Assembly (NCBI GenBank): GCA_963723965.1
Contig: CAVRSV010000006.1
Location: 259,770-323,769, forward strand
Reading direction: 5' to 3'
DNA from: JARRKC01 sp963723965
GTDB lineage: Bacteria > Acidobacteriota > UBA6911 > RPQK01 > JAPXNP01
Length of the DNA: 64,000 nucleotides
Below the pieces are notes generated by a model that saw only the letters and a program-made list of their open reading frames with translations, had not been told where the DNA came from and searched no databases. The first letter of the stretch is position 1, and every line of letters begins with the position of its first letter. A program made the translations under genes and the position numbers. Positions 24,470 through 33,950 of the stretch are shown here, in pieces.

Positions 24470-26227
24470 CTACGGTTCTTCTTCGACGGGTTTCCAGGGC
24501 GCCGGAAAGACGTGGATCCGTGCCGCGTAATCGTCCCAGATGGCCGCCAGTTCCTCGACCTTGTCCGGGTGCTGGGCGGAGACATCATGCAGTTCACTTC
24601 TGTCCGCCTCGATGTCGTAGAGTTCCCAGGGGCCCATCCGGTAGTTCCTCCAGGTGCCGTAGCCGCCGTTCAGGAGCTCACCCTTGGAAACCAGCTTCCA
24701 TTTCCCCAGTCTCACCGCCCGGTTCATTTCGTGTTCCCAGCAGATCGCTTTGCCGCGCTCCAGGGGCTCGTCCCGGAAGAGCGGAACCAGACTGACCCCC
24801 TCCATGGGCTGGATCGAATGGCCGTCGAACTCGGTCGGGTAGGTGGCCCCGGTCAATTCGACAAGGGTCGGCATGATGTCGATCACGTGGCCGGTGAATG
24901 AAGAAAGACGATCTCTGCCCTCGAGACCGTTGGGATAGTGAATGATGAGAGGCGTGGAGATCCCGCCCTCGTGGACCCAGTGTTTGTATTCCCGGAAGGG
25001 CGTGTTCGAAGCGTTTGCCCAGACTTTGCCATAGGAAACGTAGGTCGACGCGTCGCCACCCCGGATTCCCACTCCCCGCATGACAGGCTTCCCGTCTCTC
25101 GTGACGTGCGGGATCATCTCCGTCTGGATCTCGTCCTCTCCCAGAGGCTCCAGGTTCGCGCCCTCCTCCGCCCACGGCCCGGTCTTGCCAAGGCTTCCGA
25201 TCTCCTCCGCACACCCGCCGTTATCCTGCAGAAAGAGAACGACCGTGTTCTCGAAGATCTTCTGATCCTTTAGCGCTCCGACGATCCGGCCCACTCCCTG
25301 GTCCATTTCGTCGACCATCGCCGCATAGACTTCCATCCGGCCGGACTCGACCTCCGGGTTCTTCTCTTCCCCCCAAGGATGGACGTCCAGCGGCGACAGT
25401 TCCGCCTGCGGGGAGATCACGCCCAGCTCCTTCATGCGCTGGAACCGCTGCTCCCGGATCGCCTGCCAGCCGGCATCATAGACGCCCTTGTACTTCTCGA
25501 TCGCTTCGGGCCGCGCCTGCATGGGCCAGTGCGCGGCCGTGTAGGCGACGTACATGAAGAACGGGGCCTTCGTGTCCCTCTCCGTCACGAATCGGACCGC
25601 TTCATCCGTGATGGCATCCGTATAGTAGAAGGGCGTTCCCGAATCGGACGGCTGACTGAACGGGCTGATCATGGTATTTCCGCGGCACAGCGTGGCCGGA
25701 TCGAAGTAACTGCCCGCTCCCATGATCGTGCCGAAGAAGCGATCGAACCCGCGCTGCAGGGGCCAGTTGTGTTTCGGTCCATCGGCTGCTTCATTGCGGG
25801 CGACGTGCCATTTGCCGGCCATGAAGGTGGAATAGCCGGCGGATTTGGCGACCTGGGCCAGAGTGACGGAGTCGTCACTGAGATCCCCCTGATAGGCCTT
25901 GAGATCGGAATCGATGGCGGTCATCCAGCCCATGCCCGCCTGGTGTGGATACAGGCCCGTCATCAACGATGCCCGGGTCGGACAACAGCGGGCCGTGTTG
26001 TAGAACTGGGTGAGCCGCAGCCCATCCCGGGCCAGACCGTCGAGATTGGGGGTCTTGATCTCACCTCCGTAACAGCCGAGATCCGAAAACCCCATGTCGT
26101 CGCTCATGATGAGCACGATATTCGGTCGCACCGTGACCTGTGCGGCTTCTTTCGGCCCGCTGCAGCCGGTAAGCGCGAGTACCGCGAATAGAGAGAGGAG
26201 TCCCGTCGCACGTTTCATGATCTTCAT
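24470..26227 (-). CDS. Lipoprotein sulfatase (arylsulfatase family)
   Basis: The chosen start ATG 26227 gives MKIMKRATGLLSLFAVLALT followed by a lipobox Cys (LTGC), so it is an outer-membrane or periplasmic lipoprotein; GTG 26236 and ATG 26218 are alternatives. The metal-binding N-terminus NIVLIMSDDMGFSDLG and the modification site Cys81-x-Pro-x-Arg (CCPTR) are present, so Cys81 should become formylglycine. Further signatures are GKWHV and FLQDNGG. It hydrolyses sulfate esters on a glycan or aromatic substrate. No maturase (FGE or anSME) is encoded in the window. Its downstream neighbour on the same strand is the giant surface protein; the second sulfatase gene lies directly upstream. Confidence 0.96.
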   Translation of the reverse strand: MKIMKRATGLLSLFAVLALTGCSGPKEAAQVTVRPNIVLIMSDDMGFSDLGCYGGEIKTPNLDGLARDGLRLTQFYNTARCCPTRASLMTGLYPHQAGMGWMTAIDSDLKAYQGDLSDDSVTLAQVAKSAGYSTFMAGKWHVARNEAADGPKHNWPLQRGFDRFFGTIMGAGSYFDPATLCRGNTMISPFSQPSDSGTPFYYTDAITDEAVRFVTERDTKAPFFMYVAYTAAHWPMQARPEAIEKYKGVYDAGWQAIREQRFQRMKELGVISPQAELSPLDVHPWGEEKNPEVESGRMEVYAAMVDEMDQGVGRIVGALKDQKIFENTVVLFLQDNGGCAEEIGSLGKTGPWAEEGANLEPLGEDEIQTEMIPHVTRDGKPVMRGVGIRGGDASTYVSYGKVWANASNTPFREYKHWVHEGGISTPLIIHYPNGLEGRDRLSSFTGHVIDIMPTLVELTGATYPTEFDGHSIQPMEGVSLVPLFRDEPLERGKAICWEHEMNRAVRLGKWKLVSKGELLNGGYGTWRNYRMGPWELYDIEADRSELHDVSAQHPDKVEELAAIWDDYAARIHVFPAPWKPVEEEP

Positions 26228-26287
26228 CCAGTCCACTTTTCGTGAAAGGTTGCGCGAGTTCCGAGAGTCCGGGCTCCCACGCCTCGC

Positions 26288-27856
26288 CTACGGCTTCTCT
26301 TCGGTCCAGTAGTTGTGGTCGAGCTTCTTCTGCTGATAATCCCCGCCCGGAAGCGGCAGAGGATCGACGGCCCGAAGCATCCAAGTCACCATCGTCTTGA
26401 ACAGGTCGATCTTCACGTCCGCGTTTCCGTCCCGGTCGTACAGGTCGACCAGCTCGAACGGGTCGTTTCCTATGTCATAGAGTTGCCCGTTCCCGTCCTG
26501 ATCGACGATGAGTTTCCACTGACCCTTCCGGACCATGCGCATCAGGCCGGCCTGGGAATAGCGGTTGAGCTCGTCGAAAGTGACGGCGGGCCTCAATCCG
26601 TACTGGAAGTCGATCGGGTCGTCCCACGTATAGGCGGGGCCTCCGTACCCCTGCTCGACATAGATGCTCTCGAATTCCCGTTTCGGATAGGGCTGCCCGG
26701 TGATCATGGGCCAGAGGCTGCGTCCCTGCACCCCGGCTGGGATCTCGACCTGAATTGCGTCGCAAACGGTCGGGAAGACATCGACGATCGACACGAAGGC
26801 CGTCTGGGGATCGGACTTGGGCGGGACCTGGTAGCCGTAGACCTGGAACGGGATCCGCGTCAGCACCTCCGGTACGCCGGCCCCCTTCCTCATCAGGCCG
26901 TACTCTCCGGCGTAATCGCCGTGATCGGCGATGATGAAGACCAGGGTGTTCTCCGTGAGATGTTTGTCCTCCAGAAAGCGGATGAAGCGCGCGATCTGGT
27001 CATCGAGCAAACGGATCATTCCGTAGTAGTTGGCCCTCATTCTGGGGAGGATTGCTTCGTAGTTCGGGAATCCCTTTTCGCCCAGCTGCCGGGTAAATTG
27101 CCATATGAAGCCCTTCTCGGCCAGGATCTCCTTGCCTGCGTGAACCGGCGGAATGGTCTCCGGTGGGAACATCGAGAAATAGGGCTCGGGCACCTGATAG
27201 GGATTGTGAGGCTCCGAGAAGGACATCTCCAGAAAGAAGGGCGCGTCTCGGTTCAGACCCTCGATCCATTGCGTTGCGTCGCTGACGATCCGGTAAGGAT
27301 GCTGATACTCGAGAGGGAAGGGTGTGGGATTCGGTTCAACCCGGTGACGAAGCCCGGCCAGCCACCGGTCGAATTCTTTCTCCCCCTGCCGTTGTTCGTC
27401 GGAAGCGTCTCCCTTTCCGCTGCCGGTCTCCCCGCTCAGGTAGTCCAGGTCGCCCCGCTTCAGATAGGTATGGTTCTTCCCGATGAGGGCGGTGGTGTAG
27501 CCGACGGAACGGAGCAAACGCACCATGTCCGTCGTCCCGAGTCGCAACTCCTGCGAATCCACCGTCGGGTTGGCCCGGGCGCCGTGGGCGCTGCAGAAGC
27601 GCCCGGTCAGAAGGCTGAGTCTGGCGGGCGCACACTCAGGCGTGGAGGTGTAGGCCCGATTGAACCAGACCCCCTGCCTGGCCAGCGCATCGCGAAACGG
27701 TGACGTGTCCAGGCCAAAGCCTTCGCGGCCCAGCGCGTGAGCCTGCTGCTGATCGGTCATGATGACGACGATGTTCGGTCTGGGCTGTCCGTAGATCGGA
27801 AGGGAAAGAACCAGCAGGCACAACAGCCCGAACTGCAAGAGCGTTCCGGTCTTCAT
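26288..27856 (-). CDS. Secreted sulfatase
   Basis: The start ATG 27856 follows AAGGATC, giving 522 residues with a signal peptide (LLQFGLLCLLVLSLPIYGQ). The N-terminal PNIVVIMTDQQQAHALG and the active-site motif Cys75-Ala-Pro-Ala-Arg identify a type I sulfatase with formylglycine. IGKNHTYLKRGD and VFIIADHGDYAGEYGL carry the other metal and sulfate ligands. This DQQ-type N-terminus is common in sulfatases acting on sulfated polysaccharides such as heparan- or alga-derived glycans. The gene ends 61 bp before the neighbouring sulfatase start, so the two are probably one operon. Confidence 0.96.
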   Translation of the reverse strand: MKTGTLLQFGLLCLLVLSLPIYGQPRPNIVVIMTDQQQAHALGREGFGLDTSPFRDALARQGVWFNRAYTSTPECAPARLSLLTGRFCSAHGARANPTVDSQELRLGTTDMVRLLRSVGYTTALIGKNHTYLKRGDLDYLSGETGSGKGDASDEQRQGEKEFDRWLAGLRHRVEPNPTPFPLEYQHPYRIVSDATQWIEGLNRDAPFFLEMSFSEPHNPYQVPEPYFSMFPPETIPPVHAGKEILAEKGFIWQFTRQLGEKGFPNYEAILPRMRANYYGMIRLLDDQIARFIRFLEDKHLTENTLVFIIADHGDYAGEYGLMRKGAGVPEVLTRIPFQVYGYQVPPKSDPQTAFVSIVDVFPTVCDAIQVEIPAGVQGRSLWPMITGQPYPKREFESIYVEQGYGGPAYTWDDPIDFQYGLRPAVTFDELNRYSQAGLMRMVRKGQWKLIVDQDGNGQLYDIGNDPFELVDLYDRDGNADVKIDLFKTMVTWMLRAVDPLPLPGGDYQQKKLDHNYWTEEKP

Positions 27857-28404
27857 ACTGGGTGATCCTTGTGCAAATTGCCTGGCCTGGGTTTGGCTGA
27901 AGGCCCGGTCCGGCGATCCTCTCTCGGCCAGGTCGAGGCCTCCAGTCCCGGCGGAGCCGAGCAGCGAGGGACGGCGCCCCAGGGGAACCAGGGTGATCAA
28001 CATCCGCCTCGTTTCACGTTTCCATCCTAGTCACTGGCCGGAGCCGGGGCAACAGGTATCAGGGAAACGCAGACCACATCCGCGGAATTTCGCGGGTCCC
28101 CCTGCAAGGATCGTGTTGTCCGACGGTCAACAGGCTGAGGCTAAACTACGGGACCGCCCATTTCGTCTAAACACACCAGAACGAATCTCGAATGAAGCCG
28201 GCCGAGAGTCGTCCTCGAACAGCTTTTCGGAACAACTTGATGACAGGGCGAGGCGGAATCGACTCAATCGGGCAGGCCCGCTCCGCCAGACCGGCGGACT
28301 GTGGCGACCCGACGTGAGAACGCGTGTGTGCCCTGACTTGAACGGTGGCTCTAATGAGATCACGCCTCCGTTTCGACTTCCGCCCGTCCCAAAGGGAGGA
28401 CGAA
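27857..28404. other. Divergent intergenic region (548 bp)
   Basis: It separates the minus-strand sulfatases from the plus-strand TPR gene, so it should contain two promoters. I see no coding sequence with a family match. The ribosome site AAAGGGAGGA for the TPR gene lies at 28391-28400. Confidence 0.4.
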
Positions 28405-29466
28405 ATGGACTATCGGCACACTGCGTTCACCATCGTGGCAGGATTGACAGTCGCCTGGCTCGGCACGGGCTCCGGTCCGGCGATGCCGACACAGGATCAG
28501 GTGCTCACCGGGCGCGTCCTCGACGCGTCCGGCAGCGAACGAAGAATGGCCGTGCGGCTGCGCTGTCCGGGATTCCAGACCCAGACCTGGGCCACCGAGT
28601 CCGGCCTCTTCAGCATTCGGATACCGGGCTTGTCCGACCCGCGCCCCTGGCCGGCCTCTCCTTCCGTGGATCGAGAACCCGGGGCCGCCTCCTTCCGGGG
28701 TTCGCGGACCGCGGGTACTCTGGACTGCACGCTCCAGATCCTGACTTCACGGGTCTCGACCGCCCAGTTCGAGCTGGCGATTCCCCGCTCGCCGAGCCGA
28801 ATCGACCTGGGGGAGCTGGAGGTGTCCAAACCGGCGGGGACGGCATCGGATCGTCGGGCTACCATCCACTGGAGCTCGCTGGCCGCGCCAGGCAACGCCC
28901 GCGCCGCCTTCGATGAGGCACGACGGGAGTTGAGCAGGGGGCAACCCGACCTCGCCCGTGCCGATCGCTTCCTCGAAGAGGCCCTTCGCCTGTCTCCAAA
29001 GATGGCGGAGGCCTGGAAGTTGCTGGGAATCGTCGAAGACCGAAGAGGACACAGCGATTCCGCGCGTTCCGCCTTCGAAACGGCCCTGAGGTTGGACTCC
29101 GCATCGTACGAATCCCATACCTTCCTGGCCGGGTTGGATATGCGAGAGCAGAAGTGGCGGGAAGCCCTGGAACACTGCAAGCGGGCTCTCGAGATCGAAC
29201 CGAACTGGCTCCGAGCGTACTATCTCGAGGCCTTTGCGGCCTGCAACCTGGGGGATTTCGAGGCTGCGAAGGCTGCTTCCCGCCGAGTCCACGCCCGCAC
29301 CGAAGAAACCCGCTATGCCGATATCGCTGTCGTCGACTCGCTCCTGCTTGCCGCGGAAGGCAAGACCACGGAAGCGGCCTCACTCCTGCGTCGCTTCATC
29401 GCGCGGCATCCGGCTTACAGAGACCGGTCTGCCCTCGAGCAACAGCTCAGGATCTGGGAAAAATGA
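28405..29466 (+). CDS. Secreted TPR-repeat protein
   Basis: The start ATG 28405 follows AAAGGGAGGA, giving 353 residues with a signal peptide (TAFTIVAGLTVAWLGTG). Residues 30-130 look like a carboxypeptidase-regulatory-like beta sandwich (VLTGRVLDASGSERRMAVRL). The C-terminal half has at least three tetratricopeptide repeats (FLEEALRLSPKMAEAWKLLG, FETALRLDSASYESHTFLAG, CKRALEIEPNWLRAYYLEA). Such proteins act as protein-interaction scaffolds in Acidobacteriota, but no partner is evident here. Confidence 0.88.
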   Translation: MDYRHTAFTIVAGLTVAWLGTGSGPAMPTQDQVLTGRVLDASGSERRMAVRLRCPGFQTQTWATESGLFSIRIPGLSDPRPWPASPSVDREPGAASFRGSRTAGTLDCTLQILTSRVSTAQFELAIPRSPSRIDLGELEVSKPAGTASDRRATIHWSSLAAPGNARAAFDEARRELSRGQPDLARADRFLEEALRLSPKMAEAWKLLGIVEDRRGHSDSARSAFETALRLDSASYESHTFLAGLDMREQKWREALEHCKRALEIEPNWLRAYYLEAFAACNLGDFEAAKAASRRVHARTEETRYADIAVVDSLLLAAEGKTTEAASLLRRFIARHPAYRDRSALEQQLRIWEK

Positions 29467-29625
29467 CGACCCGCAGGTGGCTGCCAGTCTCCAGACAGTC
29501 ACTGAATCCTGCAGGGAAAACACCCGCCTTCGCCTGGCCGGGTCGGCGGGGTCCCGCTTGTTGCCGGCACGCGGACCGCGCTCAACCGGCTTGCGCCTCC
29601 GGCGAATCTCAGCTATACGTCGCTC

Positions 29626-30366
29626 ATGTCCCACCAATCAACAACTAAAGCAACCCGACCCGCACGGAACCCGTTCCGCAATGCTCTCCTCAGATCCGCC
29701 TTTGCCGTCGGACTGGGCATCCTCTGTTTCGGAGTTCTCCGGTCCCAGCAGACCGGGCAAGTGCCGACAGAGAGTGCGCTGCAATCCGACCCGCAAGGAT
29801 GGATCGACATCCTGCCGCCAGCCGACCTCCACGGATGGTCGCGCGTTCCCGTTCCGCCCGGAGGCGAGCTGGGCCGCGCCCAATGGCACGTGGACACGGA
29901 TCGTCACCTGCTCGTCTGCGACGGGGACGGCGGACACGACATGCTGTTGTACGAGAAGCCTTTCGGGAATCTCATCTTCCACTTCGAGTTCCGCTACATC
30001 CCGGGCGAGGGCCTGAAAGGCTACAACAGCGGAGCCTACGTCCGGAACTCCGCGGACGGCGCCGTCTGGTACCAGGCACAGATGGGCGACGCGACGGGCG
30101 GTTACCTGTTCGGCGACACGCCCGGTCCCGACGGCAAGCTCCAGCGCTTCAGCCTGAGGAAAGAGGTCCAGGACGGTCGCGTGCGCCCCGCCGGTGAATG
30201 GAACACCATGGAGATCACCGCCCGGGGCAAGACCCTCACCCTGTGGGTCAATGGCGCGGTGACCTGCCGCTTCGACGGCTGCAACACTCCCACAGGCTTC
30301 GTCGGTGTCGAGGGCGAAGGCTTCCACGTGGAGTTCCGCAATCTCAAAGTCAAGGAGTTGCCCTGA
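29626..30366 (+). CDS. DUF1080 (3-keto-disaccharide hydrolase-like) secreted protein
   Basis: The 246-residue protein begins with a signal-like stretch (RSAFAVGLGILCFGVLRSQ). It then has the concanavalin-like DUF1080 domain: WIDILPPADLHGWSRV, then KPFGNLIFHFEFRY, GYNSGAYVRN and PAGEWNTMEITARG, ending TGFVGVEGEGFHVEFRNLKV. DUF1080 proteins bind or hydrolyse keto-sugar glycosides. ATG 29626 is the start; no strong ribosome site is visible. The stop codon TGA overlaps the first base of a repeat element. Confidence 0.93.
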   Translation: MSHQSTTKATRPARNPFRNALLRSAFAVGLGILCFGVLRSQQTGQVPTESALQSDPQGWIDILPPADLHGWSRVPVPPGGELGRAQWHVDTDRHLLVCDGDGGHDMLLYEKPFGNLIFHFEFRYIPGEGLKGYNSGAYVRNSADGAVWYQAQMGDATGGYLFGDTPGPDGKLQRFSLRKEVQDGRVRPAGEWNTMEITARGKTLTLWVNGAVTCRFDGCNTPTGFVGVEGEGFHVEFRNLKVKELP

Positions 30367-30442
30367 AATAGGTGACACGCACGTAATTCGATCGTAAGTC
30401 ACCGCGAACAAACACTTTCGGAGGCGGTCTGGTACCTATTTC
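30365..30442 (+). repeat. Interspersed repeat, copy A (78 bp)
   Basis: Starts GAAATAGGTGACACGCACGT and ends with the near-inverted GGTCTGGTACCTATTTC. The terminal 13 bp pair with about two mismatches. The first G is the second base of the upstream TGA stop codon. Six further copies are listed below. Confidence 0.85.
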
Positions 30443-30486
30443 CGGCATGACGGCGTGAAACCCCGTAGAGCGGCCGGAAAGCGGAC

Positions 30487-31038
30487 CTAGGCTCCGGCTG
30501 CGGCTCCGGCAGCGAGCAGGCCCGCAATCGACATGGCCAGCACCAGGAAGAAGGCGATGATCAGGAGCACGGACCACCACCGTCGTCCCGGACGTTCCAC
30601 CCAGAGATACAGAAGCGCCGAGAAGAGGAATGCCTGGGGCACGACTTCGATCCATCCCCGCATCTGGTCGAGCGGCGGAATCCGCGTGAACACCAACCCC
30701 TCGAAAGAGCCGGGAGCAGGTCCGAAGGTCGAGAGGATCCCCAGCGCCACCAACAGCCACCACATGATCAGCCAGCCCTGTCGCCGTCCGAACAGCACTT
30801 CCCTCAGCGGATAGAACGCCAGGGCGAAGACGATGCCCCGGATTGGCTGAAACAGCGGTCCGGCCGCGATCAGAGGATCATCGACCGAGCGCATCCAACA
30901 CGCCATGTACGGCCTCGAAAAAGCTTCGCGATAGTCCAGCACGAAAAAGGCGAACACACCCATGAGAAAGTAGGTGACCGTGTGAGTAACGATCGACTTT
31001 CCCACGAGTTCACGAAGACCCGGGCGACGCAGTTCCAT
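30487..31038 (-). CDS. Multi-pass membrane protein of unknown function
   Basis: 183 residues with about five predicted helices (THTVTYFLMGVFAFFVL, then LMALG-type stretches, ending WWSVLLIIAFFLVLAMSIAG). The start ATG 31038 follows GGGGGAGGAG. I recognise no family. Repeats A and B lie on either side of it, so it may be mobile or acquired cargo, but nothing else supports this. Confidence 0.8.
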   Translation of the reverse strand: MELRRPGLRELVGKSIVTHTVTYFLMGVFAFFVLDYREAFSRPYMACWMRSVDDPLIAAGPLFQPIRGIVFALAFYPLREVLFGRRQGWLIMWWLLVALGILSTFGPAPGSFEGLVFTRIPPLDQMRGWIEVVPQAFLFSALLYLWVERPGRRWWSVLLIIAFFLVLAMSIAGLLAAGAAAGA

Positions 31039-31125
31039 CTCCTCCCCCTTTCTCGAAACGTATCGCCTCCCGGCATCAGCATACCCGGCGCCTTTGCGGA
31101 ATCAAGGGGTGCAGCACCTCGCCAT

Positions 31126-31197
31126 GAAATCGGTGCCACGCAGGTATTGGCTCCGTAAGTAGCTACAAATAAAGAATTCTTGCCGAGTTCCACACCC
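31126..31197 (+). repeat. Interspersed repeat, copy B (degenerate)
   Basis: GAAATCGGTGCCACGCAGG..., with internal CGTAAGTAGC and AAATAAAG, shares the left end and core of copies A and C. The right end is eroded (GAGTTCCACACC). It lies in an intergenic region and not at a stop codon. Confidence 0.65.
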
Positions 31198-31431
31198 CGT
31201 TCGACCGTCATCAAGACTTCCTCTCAAGGTGGTTGCCCGAATCTACGACGGAGACCGCCTCTGGCGCCGGCCATCCGAGAGAAACCGAACCTGCCCGCCG
31301 GACGACACAGTCCAACCGGCGCTTGACTCGGGGCATCCGCAATGATACCGATACGGGCAACCTGCCCATTGCGGGCCGTTTCCGAGTATTCGGCCGGGTG
31401 GGCCGAGATCACCGTGAGGAGGGTGACACCC

Positions 31432-32529
31432 TTGAAGATCGCTCAGATTGAACCGATGGCCATCGTCGAACCGGGCGGGCGAAGCTACATCTTGCTGAAG
31501 ACCGCGACGGACGAGGGCCTGACAGGCTATGGAGAGGCCCCGGCGAACCATGATCCGCAGGAAGTCGTCGCGCGTCTCTCCCAGGAACTGACTCCGCTGC
31601 GCGGGCAGGATCCGGGGCGGGTGCTGCGGCTTGACCAGCTGTTACGTGAGGCGGGCGCATCCCACGCGGCCAGAGCGGCCTTCAACGTGTCGCTGCTGGA
31701 CATCCTCGGAAAGTCGGTTCGAGCGCCTCTTTACGAGGTTCTCGGCGGGCCCACTCGGAACAAGGCCCGCGCAATGGCCGTGGTTGAAGGCGCGTCGACA
31801 GGTGCCCTGTCTGAGGCCGTGCGACGCGCCAAGCAAGTGGGGCACCGCGCGTTCTCCATTCCGCTTCACATGCCCTCGGGGCGCGAACGCGGTCGGGCCT
31901 TCTATACGGACATCCGTCAGATGATGGATTCACTGCGGGAGACGGCCGGTGAAGAGTGCGATTTCGTCCTCGACTGCGCCGGCCGCACGACGCCAGGAGA
32001 GGCGCTCTCGATCTGCGACCGGATGGAGGATTTCCATCTTCTCTGGCTGGATGAACCCTTCGGCGATCTGAACGCCGCGGCAGAGGCCGGCCTGTCCCGG
32101 CGGACCTCGACCCCTGTCGGCCTGGGCCGCACCTATACGGAGAATTCCCGATTTCAGGATCTGCTGCGAGAAGGGGCCGTCGACGTTTTGCGTCCCGATC
32201 TTTCGCTGAATGGGATCACCCGCATCAAACAGGCGGCGGCGCTGGCAGAGACGTACTACATCGACGTAGCCCCCTTTCACCGCGGAGGTCCAATTGGGAC
32301 CCTCACCGGCATCCACATTGCTGCAGCGCTGGCGAATTCCTTCATCCAGGAAACTCCCTTCTCCCTGAACGAGGCCGACCGGCGAATGCGGCGGGACCTC
32401 GTCGGAGGCTGGGACGAAACCCCGGAGGAAGGATTCTTCAAGCTGCCGGAGGGACCCGGGCTGGGGGTGGAAGTGGATGATGCGGCGCTGGCCGAATACA
32501 GGACTCGCAGTGAGAGAGTCGGGGGCTGA
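31432..32529 (+). CDS. Enolase-superfamily protein (mandelate racemase/muconate lactonizing type) with altered metal site
   Basis: TTG 31432, with GAGGAGGGTG just upstream, starts a 365-residue protein; the capping domain begins MKIAQIEPMAIVEPGG. The barrel has the first two metal ligands in FVLDCAGR and LWLDEPFGD. Where relatives carry the third ligand Glu in PIATGE, this protein has PVGLGRTY, so an Arg replaces it. It is therefore either a non-catalytic paralogue or uses another residue. The next gene, 5 bp downstream, is a second superfamily member, so both are likely in one sugar-acid pathway operon. The substrate is unknown. Confidence 0.88.
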   Translation: MKIAQIEPMAIVEPGGRSYILLKTATDEGLTGYGEAPANHDPQEVVARLSQELTPLRGQDPGRVLRLDQLLREAGASHAARAAFNVSLLDILGKSVRAPLYEVLGGPTRNKARAMAVVEGASTGALSEAVRRAKQVGHRAFSIPLHMPSGRERGRAFYTDIRQMMDSLRETAGEECDFVLDCAGRTTPGEALSICDRMEDFHLLWLDEPFGDLNAAAEAGLSRRTSTPVGLGRTYTENSRFQDLLREGAVDVLRPDLSLNGITRIKQAAALAETYYIDVAPFHRGGPIGTLTGIHIAAALANSFIQETPFSLNEADRRMRRDLVGGWDETPEEGFFKLPEGPGLGVEVDDAALAEYRTRSERVGG

Positions 32530-32534
32530 AGCTT

Positions 32535-33887
32535 ATGAATCGCAGAGAATTGCTGAAATCGACCTTGGGCGCGGCTGCGGCACCCGCTGTGGTCGCGGCT
32601 CCCTGGCGGAATTCGCTCGCCGGTTGTGCATGTGAGGCTGAGCCCTCCGCCGCTGCAGCCCTGCCGACTTCGGCACCGCGCCTGAAAGTCACCGGCCTGA
32701 AGGTCATCGGGGTGACAAGCGACGTTCTGATGCCGGATCGTCCCCACGTCTTCGTAAAGCTCGAAACCGACGCGGGCGTCATCGGCTGGGGAGAAGCCAC
32801 ACTCGAGGGCAAGGCGGGGGCGGCGATGCAGGCCGTCAGGGATCTGAGCTACGCCATCATCGGACAGGATCCGATGCGGGTGGAGCACCACTGGCAGTCC
32901 ATGTACGTTCACGGCTTCTACCGCGCCGGGCCGGTCCTGGGCTCGGCCATCTCGGGCATCGATATGGCGCTGTGGGATATCCGGGGAAAGGTACTCGGCA
33001 AACCCGTCTACGCGCTGCTGGGCGGTCCCCTCGATGACCGCGGGGTCCGGGGCTACTACCATCTCATGTCGGGAGGAACCCGCAGCCTGCTGCCCCCCGA
33101 CGCGCCTTATCGGGATCAGGTCGCCGAGGTGCGCCGGCGCGCCGAGAAATACGGCGTGACCGCCTTCAAGACCGGCATTCCGGGCTACTACGAGTGGCTC
33201 GACACGCACCAGCGGATCAAGGAAGCGATCGATCGGCTCTACGTCCTCCGTGAGGTGTTGGGGGACCAGATCGACATCGGCATCGATTTCCACGCCAAAA
33301 CCGGACCAACGGTGGCAACGGTGATTTGCAGGGAGATCGAACCGCTCAATCTGATGTTCGTCGAGGAGCCGTGCCCTCCGGAAAACGTCCAGGCCATGAA
33401 GCGCATCTCGGACCGGACCACGGTACCCATCGCGACGGGCGAACGGCTGATCACCCACTACGGCTGCCGGGAACTGATCGAACAGAGGGTCGTCGACATT
33501 CTGCAGACCGACAGCGCCCACGTGGGAGGGATCAGCGCGCAGTGGAAAGTCGCTTCCATGGCTGAGGCCTCGGGAATCCGCATGGCACCGCATGCCTGTG
33601 AAGGGCCGATCGCCGGCATCGCTACTTTGCACGTCGATGCCGCGATGCCCAACTTCCTGGTGCAGGAGATCTGCAGCGGTGTGGAGCCAGGACCCAAGGA
33701 GAAGCTCTGGGAGGAGTTTTTGGGTTTCCCGGCAATGCGCATGGTGAACGGCTATTTTCCGCTGCCCACGAAACCGGGGCTGGGCATCGAAGTCGACGAG
33801 GACGTATTGGCCCGATATCCCTTCGGAGGAACGAAGCCGTTCGTCATCCTTCCCCTGCATGAGGACGGATCCATCGCTTCTCCCTGA
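32535..33887 (+). CDS. Tat-exported enolase-superfamily dehydratase (galactonate-dehydratase-like)
   Basis: 450 residues. The N-terminus MNRRELLKSTLGAAAAP is a Tat signal, so the folded enzyme is exported. The barrel carries the three metal ligands in order: DIGIDFHAK (Asp), MFVEEPCPP (Glu) and PIATGERL (Glu). APHACEGPIAG and a C-terminal KPGLGIEVDED follow. Sequence features are closest to D-galactonate dehydratase-type members, which dehydrate sugar acids. It pairs with the previous gene and belongs with the sulfatase and sugar-transport functions of the region. Confidence 0.9.
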   Translation: MNRRELLKSTLGAAAAPAVVAAPWRNSLAGCACEAEPSAAAALPTSAPRLKVTGLKVIGVTSDVLMPDRPHVFVKLETDAGVIGWGEATLEGKAGAAMQAVRDLSYAIIGQDPMRVEHHWQSMYVHGFYRAGPVLGSAISGIDMALWDIRGKVLGKPVYALLGGPLDDRGVRGYYHLMSGGTRSLLPPDAPYRDQVAEVRRRAEKYGVTAFKTGIPGYYEWLDTHQRIKEAIDRLYVLREVLGDQIDIGIDFHAKTGPTVATVICREIEPLNLMFVEEPCPPENVQAMKRISDRTTVPIATGERLITHYGCRELIEQRVVDILQTDSAHVGGISAQWKVASMAEASGIRMAPHACEGPIAGIATLHVDAAMPNFLVQEICSGVEPGPKEKLWEEFLGFPAMRMVNGYFPLPTKPGLGIEVDEDVLARYPFGGTKPFVILPLHEDGSIASP

Positions 33888-33950
33888 AGGCGCCCATCAA
33901 GGTCTCGGACTGGCCCTTCCCTGGGGAGGTGCGATCCCTATTCAGGCGTG

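Noticed and set aside
32277..33860. 527-codon minus-strand ORF opposite the enolase-superfamily genes
   Set aside because: Antisense to two strongly supported genes and no family match.
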